A stretch of DNA of 64,000 bases from contig CBDESS010000002.1 in NCBI GenBank assembly GCA_965242605.1, forward strand, positions 434,001 through 498,000, written 5' to 3'. Under the pieces are notes generated by a model that was given only the letters and a program-made list of their open reading frames with translations, ran no database searches and was not told the origin of the DNA. Below, in pieces: positions 9,404 to 18,380 of the stretch; position 1 is the first letter of the stretch, and the number at the start of each line of letters is the position of its first letter. The DNA is from JAAXHF01 sp965242605. GTDB lineage: Bacteria > Desulfobacterota > Binatia > Bin18. The position numbers and the translations under genes were made by a program.

Positions 9404-10731
9404 TTCTGTTGCCATGCTGATGCTTGCTCCATAGCCGGGGGCATGGTCAGACGGAAGTAGCGAAAACCGCCGCCGCCCCGCCAGTCGACCGCTTTTGACA
9501 CACCGGTCTGGTCGCTTCCGTTAATAACCCGCCGGAGGCGGGGAAGAATGTGCGAGTGGCACTGCGGGCCGTTTTCAATCAGCAGCCAGCGCCGGCCCAT
9601 CTTATGGGCGACCGCTCCGGTTGTGCCCGAACCGGCAAAGGCGTCCAGTACCCATTCGTTTGGGCTGGTCGCCATGCCGATGATGCGCTTGAGCAGGGCT
9701 TCGGGTTTTTTGCCGTTGAGAAAATCGACGCGGCCCTCGTCGCCCAAGCCAGTCGTTTTGATATCCGACCAGAAGTCTCCCGGATGGACGCTCAGGTAAT
9801 CATCGGCAAATAAAACCCGCATACGCGGCTGGGCCGCGGCCGGGTTGTAGTCGGCTTTGATCACATACAGTTTGCGCTGTGGCGTCTCCACCGTGAAGGT
9901 CCCGCAGGGGCTGGGCAGCCCGGGGCGGCGGTGGTCGGCCAGGCGCTTGGCCGTCGCGCTCGTGGCGCAGGTCCGAACGATCCGCCAGGCGTTCTGGTAG
10001 CGCCAGTCGTGCTGGCCGGTCCCGGCCGCCGCTTCCCGCCGGTAGACGCTCTCGGCCGGCTCAAAGCGAAACCGGGCGCAAATCGCATCGGCGTGTTCGA
10101 CATCGGCCGGGCTGCGGTCCGGGTTGGCGATAATCGCCTTGAGCCGCCGCACCTCGGTGTGGCTCGTCTGAGTAAGCGCCAAGCTATACTCGTGGTCCCA
10201 GCCGCCCTTAGGCACCCGTTCGAGGTGCAGGCCACGGATCCCCGACTTGCCGGCCAGGATCACATACTCCTTGAGTTTGGGCAGGCCACCGTATTTGAGA
10301 ACATTGGCCATTTTGACGCCGGTTGGTTCGGCCATTTTGACGCACACGACCTTGAGGTTGCGCTCCTCAAACAGTTCGGCCAGCAGCAGATACAGGCGGA
10401 CAAATTCGTTATCGTCAATCTGCACTGCCAGCAGACCGTCGCCGCGCAACAGCGCGTGCAGCAGGCTGAGACGGGGTCGCATAAAGTCCAGCCAGCGCGT
10501 AGACCCCAGGGAGTCATACAGGCTGCTGGCGGTAGTATAGGGCGGGTCAATGTAGACGCATTTGACGCTTTCGCTGAACTCGGGCAGCAGCGCTCGCAGG
10601 ACTGGCAGGTTATCGCCGAAGATCAGCCGGTTGCAGCCCGATTCGTGCCGCAGACCCCGCTGCGGAGCGATGTATGAGTAGCGGGGCTCTTCCTGGAGGG
10701 CCGGAAGAGGGGGGGATGGTGGTGCTGTCAT
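9400..10731 (-). CDS. Beta-class DNA methyltransferase (type III Mod-like, orphan)
   Basis: A 443-residue S-adenosylmethionine-dependent DNA methyltransferase. Catalytic motif IV (IDPPYTTAS, residues ~61-69) comes first and the AdoMet-binding motif I (LDAFAGSGTTGAVAHKMGR) comes near the C-terminus, the order of the beta class (N6-adenine or N4-cytosine). The N-terminal NRLIFGDNLPVLRALLPEF and LLRGDGLLAVQIDDNE resemble type III Mod subunits and CcrM/MboII-like enzymes. The variable region between (~130-330) should specify the target. There is no restriction subunit nearby. Start at the ATG at 10731 with GAGG upstream. The stop overlaps the otsA start by four bases. A housekeeping or regulatory role is only inference. 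Confidence 0.88.
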   Translation of the reverse strand: MTAPPSPPLPALQEEPRYSYIAPQRGLRHESGCNRLIFGDNLPVLRALLPEFSESVKCVYIDPPYTTASSLYDSLGSTRWLDFMRPRLSLLHALLRGDGLLAVQIDDNEFVRLYLLLAELFEERNLKVVCVKMAEPTGVKMANVLKYGGLPKLKEYVILAGKSGIRGLHLERVPKGGWDHEYSLALTQTSHTEVRRLKAIIANPDRSPADVEHADAICARFRFEPAESVYRREAAAGTGQHDWRYQNAWRIVRTCATSATAKRLADHRRPGLPSPCGTFTVETPQRKLYVIKADYNPAAAQPRMRVLFADDYLSVHPGDFWSDIKTTGLGDEGRVDFLNGKKPEALLKRIIGMATSPNEWVLDAFAGSGTTGAVAHKMGRRWLLIENGPQCHSHILPRLRRVINGSDQTGVSKAVDWRGGGGFRYFRLTMPPAMEQASAWQQK

Positions 10732-10891
10732 GTGTGCCTCAGTGGTGTCAATGGACTTACTCAGCTGACTATAGCCGACCTGACCACAAACCCCAAGGCG
10801 ATTCCAGCCGGACGGTCCGCCACACATTGACAGTCGAGGCTCCTGGCGCTAGACCTCGGGGTGCAACAGTGCCCACACAGGAGCAGGCTGC

Positions 10892-12025
10892 ATGGACAAG
10901 CTGCGTGTCATCTCGGCTGACTCACATATGACCGAACCGCCCGACCTGTGGACCGCCCGGCTGGACAGGCGGTTTCAGGAGCGGGCCCCGCGGGTTGTTC
11001 GCCACCCGGACAAACCCGGTCATTTTTTCACCGCGCCCGGTATCGCCCCGTTTCCGGTGGCCGGCGGGTTTTCAACCGGGCGGAGTGGCGAAGCGCTCAA
11101 GGCGCACCTGAAGAGCGGCTACGAAGCGGCTCGCCCAAGCGGCTGGGACCCGGTTGAGCGGCTCAAGGATCAGGACATTGACGGGGTCGAGGCTGAGGTG
11201 CTCTATACCACCCTGGGTCTGGCCCTGTTTCAGCTCAGCGATGTTGCGCTCCAGCAGGCGTGCTTTCGGGTCTACAACGACTGGGTGGCCGAGTTTCGCT
11301 CCCACAGTCCAAAACGCCTCCATCCGGTTGCCCTGGTCTCGCTCGAAGAGATTCCGGCCGCGGTCACAGAACTGCACCGCGTCGCCAGGCTCGGCCTCAA
11401 GGGCGGGATGATCTGGGGCGCTCCGCCGGCCGACCGGCCGTATTACAGTCCGCTGTACGATCCGTTCTGGGCCGCGGCCCAGGACCTTGGGCTGCCGGTC
11501 TCGCTCCATGTGGTGACGAGCCGTGAGACCAACGACCGGGTGGTGATGAACGCCGGCTCAAGCGGGCCGGTCAACCAGACCGCGCTGCGCTTTGTGCATC
11601 TCTTCAACGAGGTCCAAAAGTCACTCAGCACCTTTATCCTCGGTGGGGTGCTCGAGCGTTTCCCGGGCCTCAACATTGTCTCGGCCGAGAGCGATGTGGG
11701 CTGGTTTGCCCATTATATGCACCGTCTGGACCACGCCCAGGAGAAGTTTGGCGCGATGGTCCAGCAGCCCTTGTTGATGAAGCCCAGCGACTATGCCCGT
11801 CGCCAGGTCTGGGCCACCTTTCAGGACGACCCGGTCGGTCCGGCCAATTATCGTTTCTTTGGTGCGGATAACTTTATGTGGGCCTCGGATTTTCCGCACA
11901 CCGACACCACATGGCCCAACTCACGCCGGGTCATTGCCCGGGACTTTGCCGGCGTGCCGGCACACATCACCCGCAAGATCGTGTCGGAGAACGCGGCACG
12001 CCTGTACCAGATTGAGCTGGATTAG
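10892..12025 (+). CDS. Amidohydrolase family metal-dependent hydrolase (amidohydrolase_2 type)
   Basis: A 377-residue TIM-barrel metal hydrolase of the amidohydrolase_2 group (ACMSD/gamma-resorcylate decarboxylase relatives). The metal-binding DSH after the first strand (SADSHMTEPPDLW), a mid-protein SLHVVTSRETN and the C-terminal ASDFPHTDTTWPNS (the Asp ligand strand) are visible. Such paralogues are abundant in soil and marine bacteria that use aromatic or xenobiotic compounds, but the substrate cannot be read from sequence. AGGAG lies upstream of the ATG. It is divergent from the methyltransferase and convergent with the desaturase. A second paralogue lies at 17062-18228. Confidence 0.88.
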   Translation: MDKLRVISADSHMTEPPDLWTARLDRRFQERAPRVVRHPDKPGHFFTAPGIAPFPVAGGFSTGRSGEALKAHLKSGYEAARPSGWDPVERLKDQDIDGVEAEVLYTTLGLALFQLSDVALQQACFRVYNDWVAEFRSHSPKRLHPVALVSLEEIPAAVTELHRVARLGLKGGMIWGAPPADRPYYSPLYDPFWAAAQDLGLPVSLHVVTSRETNDRVVMNAGSSGPVNQTALRFVHLFNEVQKSLSTFILGGVLERFPGLNIVSAESDVGWFAHYMHRLDHAQEKFGAMVQQPLLMKPSDYARRQVWATFQDDPVGPANYRFFGADNFMWASDFPHTDTTWPNSRRVIARDFAGVPAHITRKIVSENAARLYQIELD

Positions 12026-12054
12026 TCCGGGCCGGCCTGCCTGTCCCTCGACAT

Positions 12055-12987
12055 TCAGACTGTGGCCGGCTCGGGCCTGGCGTCGCGGGCCTCTGCCGGT
12101 ACGGGTTTGATGTCCCATACCAGGCCGACCCACGACAGCATGACAATGATGTAGTAGGTGAGATCGATTTCCCACCAGTAGAAGCCCTGCCGGGCGGTGT
12201 TGGGGTAGTGGTGGTGGTTGTTATGCCAGCCTTCGCCAAAGGTCAGCAGGGCCAGCAGCCAATTATTGCGGCTGGTGTCGGTCGTCTGATAGCGGCGTGT
12301 GCCGATAACATGGGCCACCGAGTTGATCGTGTAGGTGATGTGGTAGAGGACGACGGTTGACACAAAGAACCAGACCAGCATTTGCATGCCGCTGGTACCG
12401 AGTTCGGCGGGCAGGAAGACCCCCAGGAAAAACACCGCCGCGCCGGCCAGAAAAGAGACCAGCAGGTCAAAGCGGTCCAGAAAGCGCAGCTCTGGGAACT
12501 TGGCAAAATCTGGAATGAGCTTGAACTTGGTGGGAAAGTTGACCGGTGCTGTAAACCAGCCCATATGACTCCACAGGAAGCCGTGCTGGACGGGCGAGTG
12601 GGCGTCTTCCGGCTGGTCGGAATGGGCGTGGTGGTGGCGGTGGTGGGCGGCCCACCACAGGGGGCCGCGCTGGATGGCCGAAGTGCCAATCACCCCGAGC
12701 AGAAACTGAAACCAGCGTGAGGTCTTAAACGTCCGATGCGAAAAATAGCGGTGGTAAAAGCCGGTAATGGCAAACGTCCGCAAGACATACAGGAAACCGG
12801 CCACCGCCACCGCCGGCCAACTCCAGCCCACCCAGATCACCCCCACGCACATCAGGTGGATGGTGATGTAGGGGGAAATGCGAAACCAATCGGGGCGTTG
12901 CTCGCCTTCTTCTGAAACGAGTGTTTTCGACCGGGCCTCAGCGTCAATGTAGCGTAGAAACGTGTCAGCAAACGGAATGCGGCTCAC
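12055..12987 (-). CDS. Acyl-CoA/acyl-lipid delta-9-type fatty acid desaturase
   Basis: A 310-residue membrane di-iron desaturase that introduces a cis double bond into a fatty acyl chain. The three His boxes are complete: HRYFSH, HRHHHAHSD (HXXHH) and WHNNHHHYP (HXXHH). Two pairs of hydrophobic segments flank them, as in stearoyl-CoA desaturase/OLE1-type enzymes. The GTG at 12987 is chosen because AGGGAG lies nine bases upstream; the longer frame to 13026 has no good ribosome site. The neighbouring genes do not form an obvious fatty-acid operon. The redox partner is not in the window. Confidence 0.92.
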   Translation of the reverse strand: MSRIPFADTFLRYIDAEARSKTLVSEEGEQRPDWFRISPYITIHLMCVGVIWVGWSWPAVAVAGFLYVLRTFAITGFYHRYFSHRTFKTSRWFQFLLGVIGTSAIQRGPLWWAAHHRHHHAHSDQPEDAHSPVQHGFLWSHMGWFTAPVNFPTKFKLIPDFAKFPELRFLDRFDLLVSFLAGAAVFFLGVFLPAELGTSGMQMLVWFFVSTVVLYHITYTINSVAHVIGTRRYQTTDTSRNNWLLALLTFGEGWHNNHHHYPNTARQGFYWWEIDLTYYIIVMLSWVGLVWDIKPVPAEARDARPEPATV

Positions 12988-13220
12988 TGTGCTCTTCTCC
13001 CTCGTGCTCTTCCCCCTCAGCCTCACCCCGGGCCTGCCTGGTATGTAGCAGACCCCCTGCGGGCCGTGTCAGCAGGCCGGTCCCGGGCAGGTCCCTATCT
13101 ACCCAGCCGGGCAAAGGAAGTCAATCACACCCGGAAAAAATGTCAGTCCCCTGAAAGGATATCCGGCTTCCCATCCCAGTGCTATAAGCATGTGAGGACG
13201 GCTTGAAGAGGAGGGGGAAT

Positions 13221-14405
13221 ATGTCTCGTGGTCTTGTGAGCGCTGGCTTGGCACTGCTCGGCGTACTGCTCGGCGGCGTGTACGTCCTCAGTACGCCACG
13301 CCAGCCACAGACGGTCCGGGCCAGCCTGTCGGTGGGCCAGGTGTTGGGGGGCGACACGGCCGGTTTTGCCCGGGCCGTGTCGCCGCGCGCGCTGTCGTTC
13401 CCGCGCGATCACGGACCGCATCCTGCGTATCGAACCGAGTGGTGGTATTACACCGGCAATCTTGAGGCCGCGGGCGGGCGTCATTTTGGTTTCCAGTTGA
13501 CCTTTTTCCGGTCGGCCCTGGCCGCCGAGGTGGCAGCTCGTGAGTCTGCCTGGGCAACGGCCCAGGTCTATATGGCCCACCTGGCGCTGACCGATGTGGA
13601 CGCGGGACGCTTGTACGCCTTTGAGCGCTTCAGCCGCGCCGCCCTCGGACTTGCCGGGGCGCGGGCCAAGCCGTTTCAGGTGTGGGTTGAAGACTGGTCG
13701 GCCAGGGCCGAGGGCCCGGACGGTCTGCCGGTGCGCTTGCGGGCCGGGCAGGGTGAGATTCGTCTTGAGCTGCAACTCCACAGCGCTAAACCGGTTGTCC
13801 TGCACGGCGACCGGGGGCTGAGTCAGAAGGGGCCGGAGGTGGGGAACGCGTCGTACTACTACTCGCTGACCCGGATGCCGACCCGGGGAACGATTCATAT
13901 CGCTGATGAGACGTTTCACGTCAGCGGGGCGAGCTGGATGGACCACGAGTGGAGTACCAGCGTGTTGGGAGAAGACTATCGGGGCTGGGACTGGTTTGGG
14001 CTCCAGCTGTCTGACGGCAGTGAGCTGATGTTTTTTCGGCTCCGGCGGGCCGATAGCCAGCCCGACGGGTTCAGCGGCGGAACCCTGGTCCGGCCCAACG
14101 GCGAGACCCTGCGCCTTGACCAGGCCGATATCCAGGTTGAGGTGGACGCATACTGGCGCAGTCCGCGCGACGGCACCCGCTATCCGGCCGGCTGGCGGTT
14201 CCAGATTCCTGCCGAGCGGCTGAGCTTCGAGCTGCGACCGTATGTGGCCGACCAGGAACTGCCGCTGTCCATCCGCTATTGGGAGGGGGCGGTGGCACTC
14301 CGGGGCCATGTCGCTGGCCGACCGCTGAGCGGCCACGGCTATGTTGAACTGACCGGTTATCACACTCCCTCCCCCGAGGCCTCAGGCTTGGTCCGCTCCC
14401 CGTAA
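13221..14405 (+). CDS. Exported lipocalin-like protein, carotenoid 1,2-hydratase/AttH family
   Basis: A 394-residue protein with an N-terminal hydrophobic signal or anchor segment (GLVSAGLALLGVLLGGVYVL). The mature part carries hallmarks of the CrtC/AttH (COG5621) family: RTEWWYYTGNL, HFGFQLTFFR, QVYMAHLALTDV, GASWMDHEWSTSVL and GWDWFGLQLSDGSELMFFRLR. Members fold as a double lipocalin and are either hydroxyneurosporene hydratases or, more often, secreted proteins coded beside an ABC exporter. No other carotenoid genes are visible, so the AttH-like role is more likely. The ATG at 13221 has GAGGAGGGGG upstream. The matching exporter type (LolD-like ATPase plus FtsX permease) lies six kilobases downstream at 19677-22954, not adjacent. 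Confidence 0.88.
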   Translation: MSRGLVSAGLALLGVLLGGVYVLSTPRQPQTVRASLSVGQVLGGDTAGFARAVSPRALSFPRDHGPHPAYRTEWWYYTGNLEAAGGRHFGFQLTFFRSALAAEVAARESAWATAQVYMAHLALTDVDAGRLYAFERFSRAALGLAGARAKPFQVWVEDWSARAEGPDGLPVRLRAGQGEIRLELQLHSAKPVVLHGDRGLSQKGPEVGNASYYYSLTRMPTRGTIHIADETFHVSGASWMDHEWSTSVLGEDYRGWDWFGLQLSDGSELMFFRLRRADSQPDGFSGGTLVRPNGETLRLDQADIQVEVDAYWRSPRDGTRYPAGWRFQIPAERLSFELRPYVADQELPLSIRYWEGAVALRGHVAGRPLSGHGYVELTGYHTPSPEASGLVRSP

Positions 14406-14416
14406 GCGCCTCAGCC

Positions 14417-15790
14417 ATGCCGACTTTTACTCACCGTTCGCGTATTCCAGCCCCGGCCGAGGCGGTCTTTGGCTGGCACGCCCGGCCCGGGGCTTTTGAG
14501 CGTTTGGTGCCCCCCTGGCAGCCGGTCGAACTTGTGGAGCGGAGCGGGGGCATTGAAGACGGCGCGCGGGTCGTCCTGCGTCTGCGTCTCGGTCCCTTTT
14601 CCCGGACCTGGGTCGCCGAACATCTGGACTATGAAGCTGGTCGACAGTTCCGTGACCGTCAAGTGCGCGGACCGTTTGCCCGCTGGGAGCACACCCATCG
14701 GGTTGAAGCAGACGGAGACGCGGCCTGCTATCTCGAGGATCGGATCGAGTACGCTCTGCCCCTTGGGCTGCTTGGCGCGGTGTGCGGCGGGGCGCTCACC
14801 CGGCGTACCCTTGACCGGCTGTTCACCTATCGGCATACCATGACCCGGCAGGATGTGGTGGCCCACGCCGCCATACAAGGAGGAGTGCCGATGCACATTG
14901 CTATAACCGGGGCCAGTGGACTGCTCGGCTCAGCGCTGCTGTCTTTTCTGAGCGGCGGAGGACACCGCCTGACCCGCCTCGTCCGCTCGACCGCCACCGC
15001 TGGAGCCGCTGGGATCGAATGGGACCCCCGGACCGGGCGCGTGGAAGCGGGCGACCTTGAGGGCCTCGACGGGGTGGTTCACCTGGCCGGGGAGAATATC
15101 GCCGCCAAGCGCTGGACTGCCGGACAGAAAGCCCGCATCCGGGACAGCCGGGTTGCCCTGACCCGACTGCTGAGCGAGACCCTGGCCCGGCTCTCGCGGC
15201 CGCCCAAGGTCTTGGTGTGCGCCTCGGCCATTGGATTGTACGGCGACCGGGGGGCCGAGCTGATGTCAGAGGACAGTCCGGCCGGCAGCGGATTTCTGGC
15301 CGAGGTGTGTGAGGCGTGGGAAGCGGCCAGCCAAGTGGCCCGGGACGCCGGCATCCGCACCGTGCTGCTGCGCCTCGGCGTCGTGCTCAGCCCGGCCGGT
15401 GGTGCGCTGGCCAGGATGCTGCTGCCGTTCAGGCTGGGAGCCGGCGGCGTGATTGGCACTGGAGAGCAGTACTGGAGCTGGATCAGTCTGGACGACGTGG
15501 TCGGCGCGATCCATCATGCGCTGATGAGCGAGACGCTTGCGGGGCCGGTCAACGCCGTGGCCCCCCGGCCCGTCACCAACCGGGAGTTTACGAAAACCCT
15601 GGGCAGGGTCCTGAGCCGGCCGACGCTGCTTCCCCTGCCGGGATTTGCCGCCCGGCTGGCCCTCGGCGAGATGGCCGACGCGCTGCTGCTGTCCAGCACA
15701 CGGGTTGAACCCGCTCGGCTGCTGGCCAGCGGCTACACCTTTCGTCAGCCCGAGTTGGAAGGCGCGCTGCGCCACTGTCTGGGCGAGTAA
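14417..15790 (+). CDS. Fusion of SRPBCC (cyclase/dehydrase-like) domain and TIGR01777 NAD(P)-binding epimerase
   Basis: A 457-residue two-domain protein. Residues ~1-155 look like an SRPBCC/START-type ligand-binding domain (FTHRSRIPAPAEAVFGWHA, FERLVPPW, LEDRIEYALPLGLLG). From residue ~156 a Rossmann-fold short-chain epimerase of the YfcH/TIGR01777 group begins (MHIAITGASGLLGSALLSFL) with VVHLAGENIAAKRWT, VCASAIGLYGDRG and RLGVVLSPAGGALARMLLPFRLGAGG. Such fusions recur in bacteria. The substrate is unknown; the family is linked only loosely to cell division or envelope functions. It starts 11 bases after the AttH-like gene, so the two are probably co-transcribed. Its stop is one base from the convergent dehydrogenase stop. 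Confidence 0.92.
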   Translation: MPTFTHRSRIPAPAEAVFGWHARPGAFERLVPPWQPVELVERSGGIEDGARVVLRLRLGPFSRTWVAEHLDYEAGRQFRDRQVRGPFARWEHTHRVEADGDAACYLEDRIEYALPLGLLGAVCGGALTRRTLDRLFTYRHTMTRQDVVAHAAIQGGVPMHIAITGASGLLGSALLSFLSGGGHRLTRLVRSTATAGAAGIEWDPRTGRVEAGDLEGLDGVVHLAGENIAAKRWTAGQKARIRDSRVALTRLLSETLARLSRPPKVLVCASAIGLYGDRGAELMSEDSPAGSGFLAEVCEAWEAASQVARDAGIRTVLLRLGVVLSPAGGALARMLLPFRLGAGGVIGTGEQYWSWISLDDVVGAIHHALMSETLAGPVNAVAPRPVTNREFTKTLGRVLSRPTLLPLPGFAARLALGEMADALLLSSTRVEPARLLASGYTFRQPELEGALRHCLGE

Positions 15791-15791
15791 A

Positions 15792-17036
15792 TTATGGATA
15801 GATGCCGCGCTGAGTCATGGCCGCAGCCACCCGCTCAATAGCCAGCGCCTGGGACGCGGTGCGGCTGTCGATCCGTTTTCCGTGTGCCAGACGGGAGACC
15901 TGCTGAAAGCCGCGGACCATGATCTGACGCAGGCGTTCGTTGATCTCGTCTTCGGTCCAGAAGAAGGATTGTAGACCCTGGACCCACTCAAAGTAGGATA
16001 CGCTTACCCCACCGGCGTTACACAGCACATCGGGAATAATGGACACCCCCTTGCTAATCAGTATCTCGTCGGCCTCCGGGGTGAGCGGGCCGTTAGCCCC
16101 TTCGGCCACGATCCGGGCCCGAACAGCCCCGGCGTTGGCCGCGGTAATCTGGTTTTCCAGGGCACACGGCATCAATACCTCGCACTCCAGCCGGAGCAGT
16201 TCGGCGTTGCTGATCGGCTCGGCCTGGGGGTAGCCGCTGACCGTCCCGTGCCGGTGCGCGTGGCGCAACAGCTCACGGCAGGCTAGCCCGCCCGGATTAT
16301 ACACGCCGCCGCCGGCGTCGCTGATGGCAATGATCTTGGCCCCGCGTTCCTGGGTCAGATAGGCCGCCGGTGCCCCGACCTTGCCAAAGCCCTGGACCGC
16401 GACCCGCGCGCCCTCAATGGGAATTTTTCGGCGCTTGAGGGCTTCGAGGGTAGTAATCATGACGCCCCGTCCGGTGGCCTCGCGCCGGCCGAGCGAGCCG
16501 CCAATGACCAGGGGTTTACCGGTCACGACGGCCGGCACGGAATAGCCGTGGTGCATGGAATAGGTGTCCATGATCCAGGCCATCTCGCGCTCGCCGGTGC
16601 CGACATCCGGGGCCGGGATATCGCCCTGGGGGCTCATCAGCACGCTGATTTCGGTCGCATAGCGGCGGGTCAGGTTTTCGAGCTCCCGGACCGACAGTTC
16701 CTGCGGGTCACACACCACCCCGCCCTTGGCCCCGCCGTAGGGAATGCCGAGCACCGCGCATTTCCAGGTCATCCACATGGCCAGGGCGCGGATCTCGTCG
16801 AGGCTGACCGCGGGATGGTAGCGCAGCCCGCCTTTGGTCGGCCCGAGGGCGACATTGTGGTGGACCCGGTAGCCGGTAAACGCCCGCACCGAGCCGTCGT
16901 CCATCTCGACCGGAAAGTTGACCGTCAGCTCGCGCTTGGGCAGGCGCAGATGGGCGACAATGCTGGGGTTGATGTCAACATGCTGGAGGGCTTTGTCAAA
17001 CTGTTGCAGCGCGGCGGCGTACAGATTCTCGGTCAT
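15792..17036 (-). CDS. Glu/Leu/Phe/Val dehydrogenase (glutamate dehydrogenase type)
   Basis: A 414-residue hexameric-type glutamate dehydrogenase that interconverts glutamate and 2-oxoglutarate plus ammonia with NAD(P)H. The N-terminal domain has GYRVHHNVALGPTKGGLRYHP, the catalytic-lysine motif PYGGAKGGVVCDP and DIPAPDVGTGEREMAWIMD. The Rossmann domain has VAVQGFGKVG, and C-terminal ANGPLTPEAD and PDVLCNAGGV are present. Length and motif order match bacterial/archaeal GDH of about 415 residues. Cofactor choice is not decided here. GGGAAG precedes the ATG at close spacing. It lies 26 bases downstream of an amidohydrolase gene on the same strand. Confidence 0.94.
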   Translation of the reverse strand: MTENLYAAALQQFDKALQHVDINPSIVAHLRLPKRELTVNFPVEMDDGSVRAFTGYRVHHNVALGPTKGGLRYHPAVSLDEIRALAMWMTWKCAVLGIPYGGAKGGVVCDPQELSVRELENLTRRYATEISVLMSPQGDIPAPDVGTGEREMAWIMDTYSMHHGYSVPAVVTGKPLVIGGSLGRREATGRGVMITTLEALKRRKIPIEGARVAVQGFGKVGAPAAYLTQERGAKIIAISDAGGGVYNPGGLACRELLRHAHRHGTVSGYPQAEPISNAELLRLECEVLMPCALENQITAANAGAVRARIVAEGANGPLTPEADEILISKGVSIIPDVLCNAGGVSVSYFEWVQGLQSFFWTEDEINERLRQIMVRGFQQVSRLAHGKRIDSRTASQALAIERVAAAMTQRGIYP

Positions 17037-17061
17037 GCTCTTCCCACGAGCCCGGACCGGC

Positions 17062-18228
17062 TCAGCTCAGGCCGTAGCAGTCCAGGACATTTTTCCCCAG
17101 CAGCCCAGGCCGGGCCGACTCCGGCAGCAGGGAGACGAGGGCAATCAGGTTGGGGATGTACTCGGGCGGATGGTCGGAGTGGGGGAAGTCGCTGGCCCAG
17201 AAAAACCGGTCTTCGCCCACAAAGGGAATGACCCCGGCAACCGAGCGTTCGTCAGGGTCGCCCGAAATCCAGCACTGCCGCCGAAAATATTCGCTGGGCT
17301 TGTTTTTCAGCGGCACGCTTTTGCCCAGCGGTGACTCGTAGGCGGCGTCCATGCGCTCAATCCAGTAGCCGGCCCAGCCGGCCCCGACCTCCAGGACAAT
17401 GACCTTGAGGGCTGGAAACAGGTCAAACACGCCGTACTGGAAGAGGGTAGTGAACCCCTCGCGGATGACGTTGCCGAGGGCCACATTCTGAAAAAAGGCG
17501 GTATCTTTGCCGGTCATCTTGCCGAAGCGGGTCGGGGCGGCCCAGTGCGGCTCAAACGACGGATGAATGCCGAACGGCAGGCCGAGCTCCTGGGCCGCGG
17601 CAAAGATACGGTGATGGTCGGGGTGGCCGTGGGCCTTGCGGCTCCAGATAAACGGCGGGGCGAAAAAGCCCTTGACGCCGTCTTTGGCCGCCCGGCGCAG
17701 TTCGGCCTCGGCCAGCTCGGGCAGCCCAAACGGAATATGGGCAATCGGAATCAGCCGCCCACCTGAATCCGAACAGAAGTCTACGATCCAGCGGTTGTAG
17801 GCCCGGGCATAGGCCATTGACAACTCCAGGTCGTCGCACTCCGGCTCCCACAGCAGCCCCAGGGTCGGATAGAGAAAGGCACGCTCGATGTTCTCGATGT
17901 CGAGGCGCCGGAGGCGCTCTGCGGGGTCCATCGAGCCAAACGAGGCGTTATCAACATAGCCGCTGCCGGTCGGCTCGCGTTCGTAGCGGAAACCGCCTAA
18001 CTGGTCCATCACGCCCAGGCTCGAGGGCGTTCCGCGGCGGACCATTTTGCACGGCTTGCCGTTGACTTCGAGGTATTCAAGGCCGTCGGCGTCCTTGCGG
18101 ATGCGGACCGCCCGGTCGCGGTAGTGCGGTTCCAGATATTTTTCCCACAGGTCTGGGGCTTCCAGAATATGGCCGTCGGCGTCAACCGCCCCGGACATGG
18201 GCAAACTCGGCAATTGTGGAGGCGTCAT
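17062..18228 (-). CDS. Amidohydrolase family protein (amidohydrolase_2 type), second paralogue
   Basis: A 388-residue TIM-barrel hydrolase. The N-terminal DADGHILEAPDLWEKYL provides the DxH metal site, HPSF sits mid-protein and FFWASDFPHSDHPPEY holds the conserved Asp near the C-terminus. It is more like amidohydrolases that hydrate or decarboxylate aromatic-derived substrates than true amidases, but no substrate can be given. A near-perfect ribosome site, AAAGGAGG, lies six bases before the ATG. The glutamate dehydrogenase gene follows by 26 bases on the same strand. It shares layout but only modest identity with the paralogue at 10892-12025. Confidence 0.88.
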   Translation of the reverse strand: MTPPQLPSLPMSGAVDADGHILEAPDLWEKYLEPHYRDRAVRIRKDADGLEYLEVNGKPCKMVRRGTPSSLGVMDQLGGFRYEREPTGSGYVDNASFGSMDPAERLRRLDIENIERAFLYPTLGLLWEPECDDLELSMAYARAYNRWIVDFCSDSGGRLIPIAHIPFGLPELAEAELRRAAKDGVKGFFAPPFIWSRKAHGHPDHHRIFAAAQELGLPFGIHPSFEPHWAAPTRFGKMTGKDTAFFQNVALGNVIREGFTTLFQYGVFDLFPALKVIVLEVGAGWAGYWIERMDAAYESPLGKSVPLKNKPSEYFRRQCWISGDPDERSVAGVIPFVGEDRFFWASDFPHSDHPPEYIPNLIALVSLLPESARPGLLGKNVLDCYGLS

Positions 18229-18380
18229 CGTCTCCCTCCTTTCGGCGCACGCTCTAGCAGTACGATGAAAAGCATACCTCGGCCGACTTTTGAAGAGCCC
18301 CCGGGCGGGCGGCCAGTGCGGCCGGCCTGTTTCCCTCGGCCTGCGCCTTCGCTAGGATAGGCGCAAAAGGAGAAGCGCTT

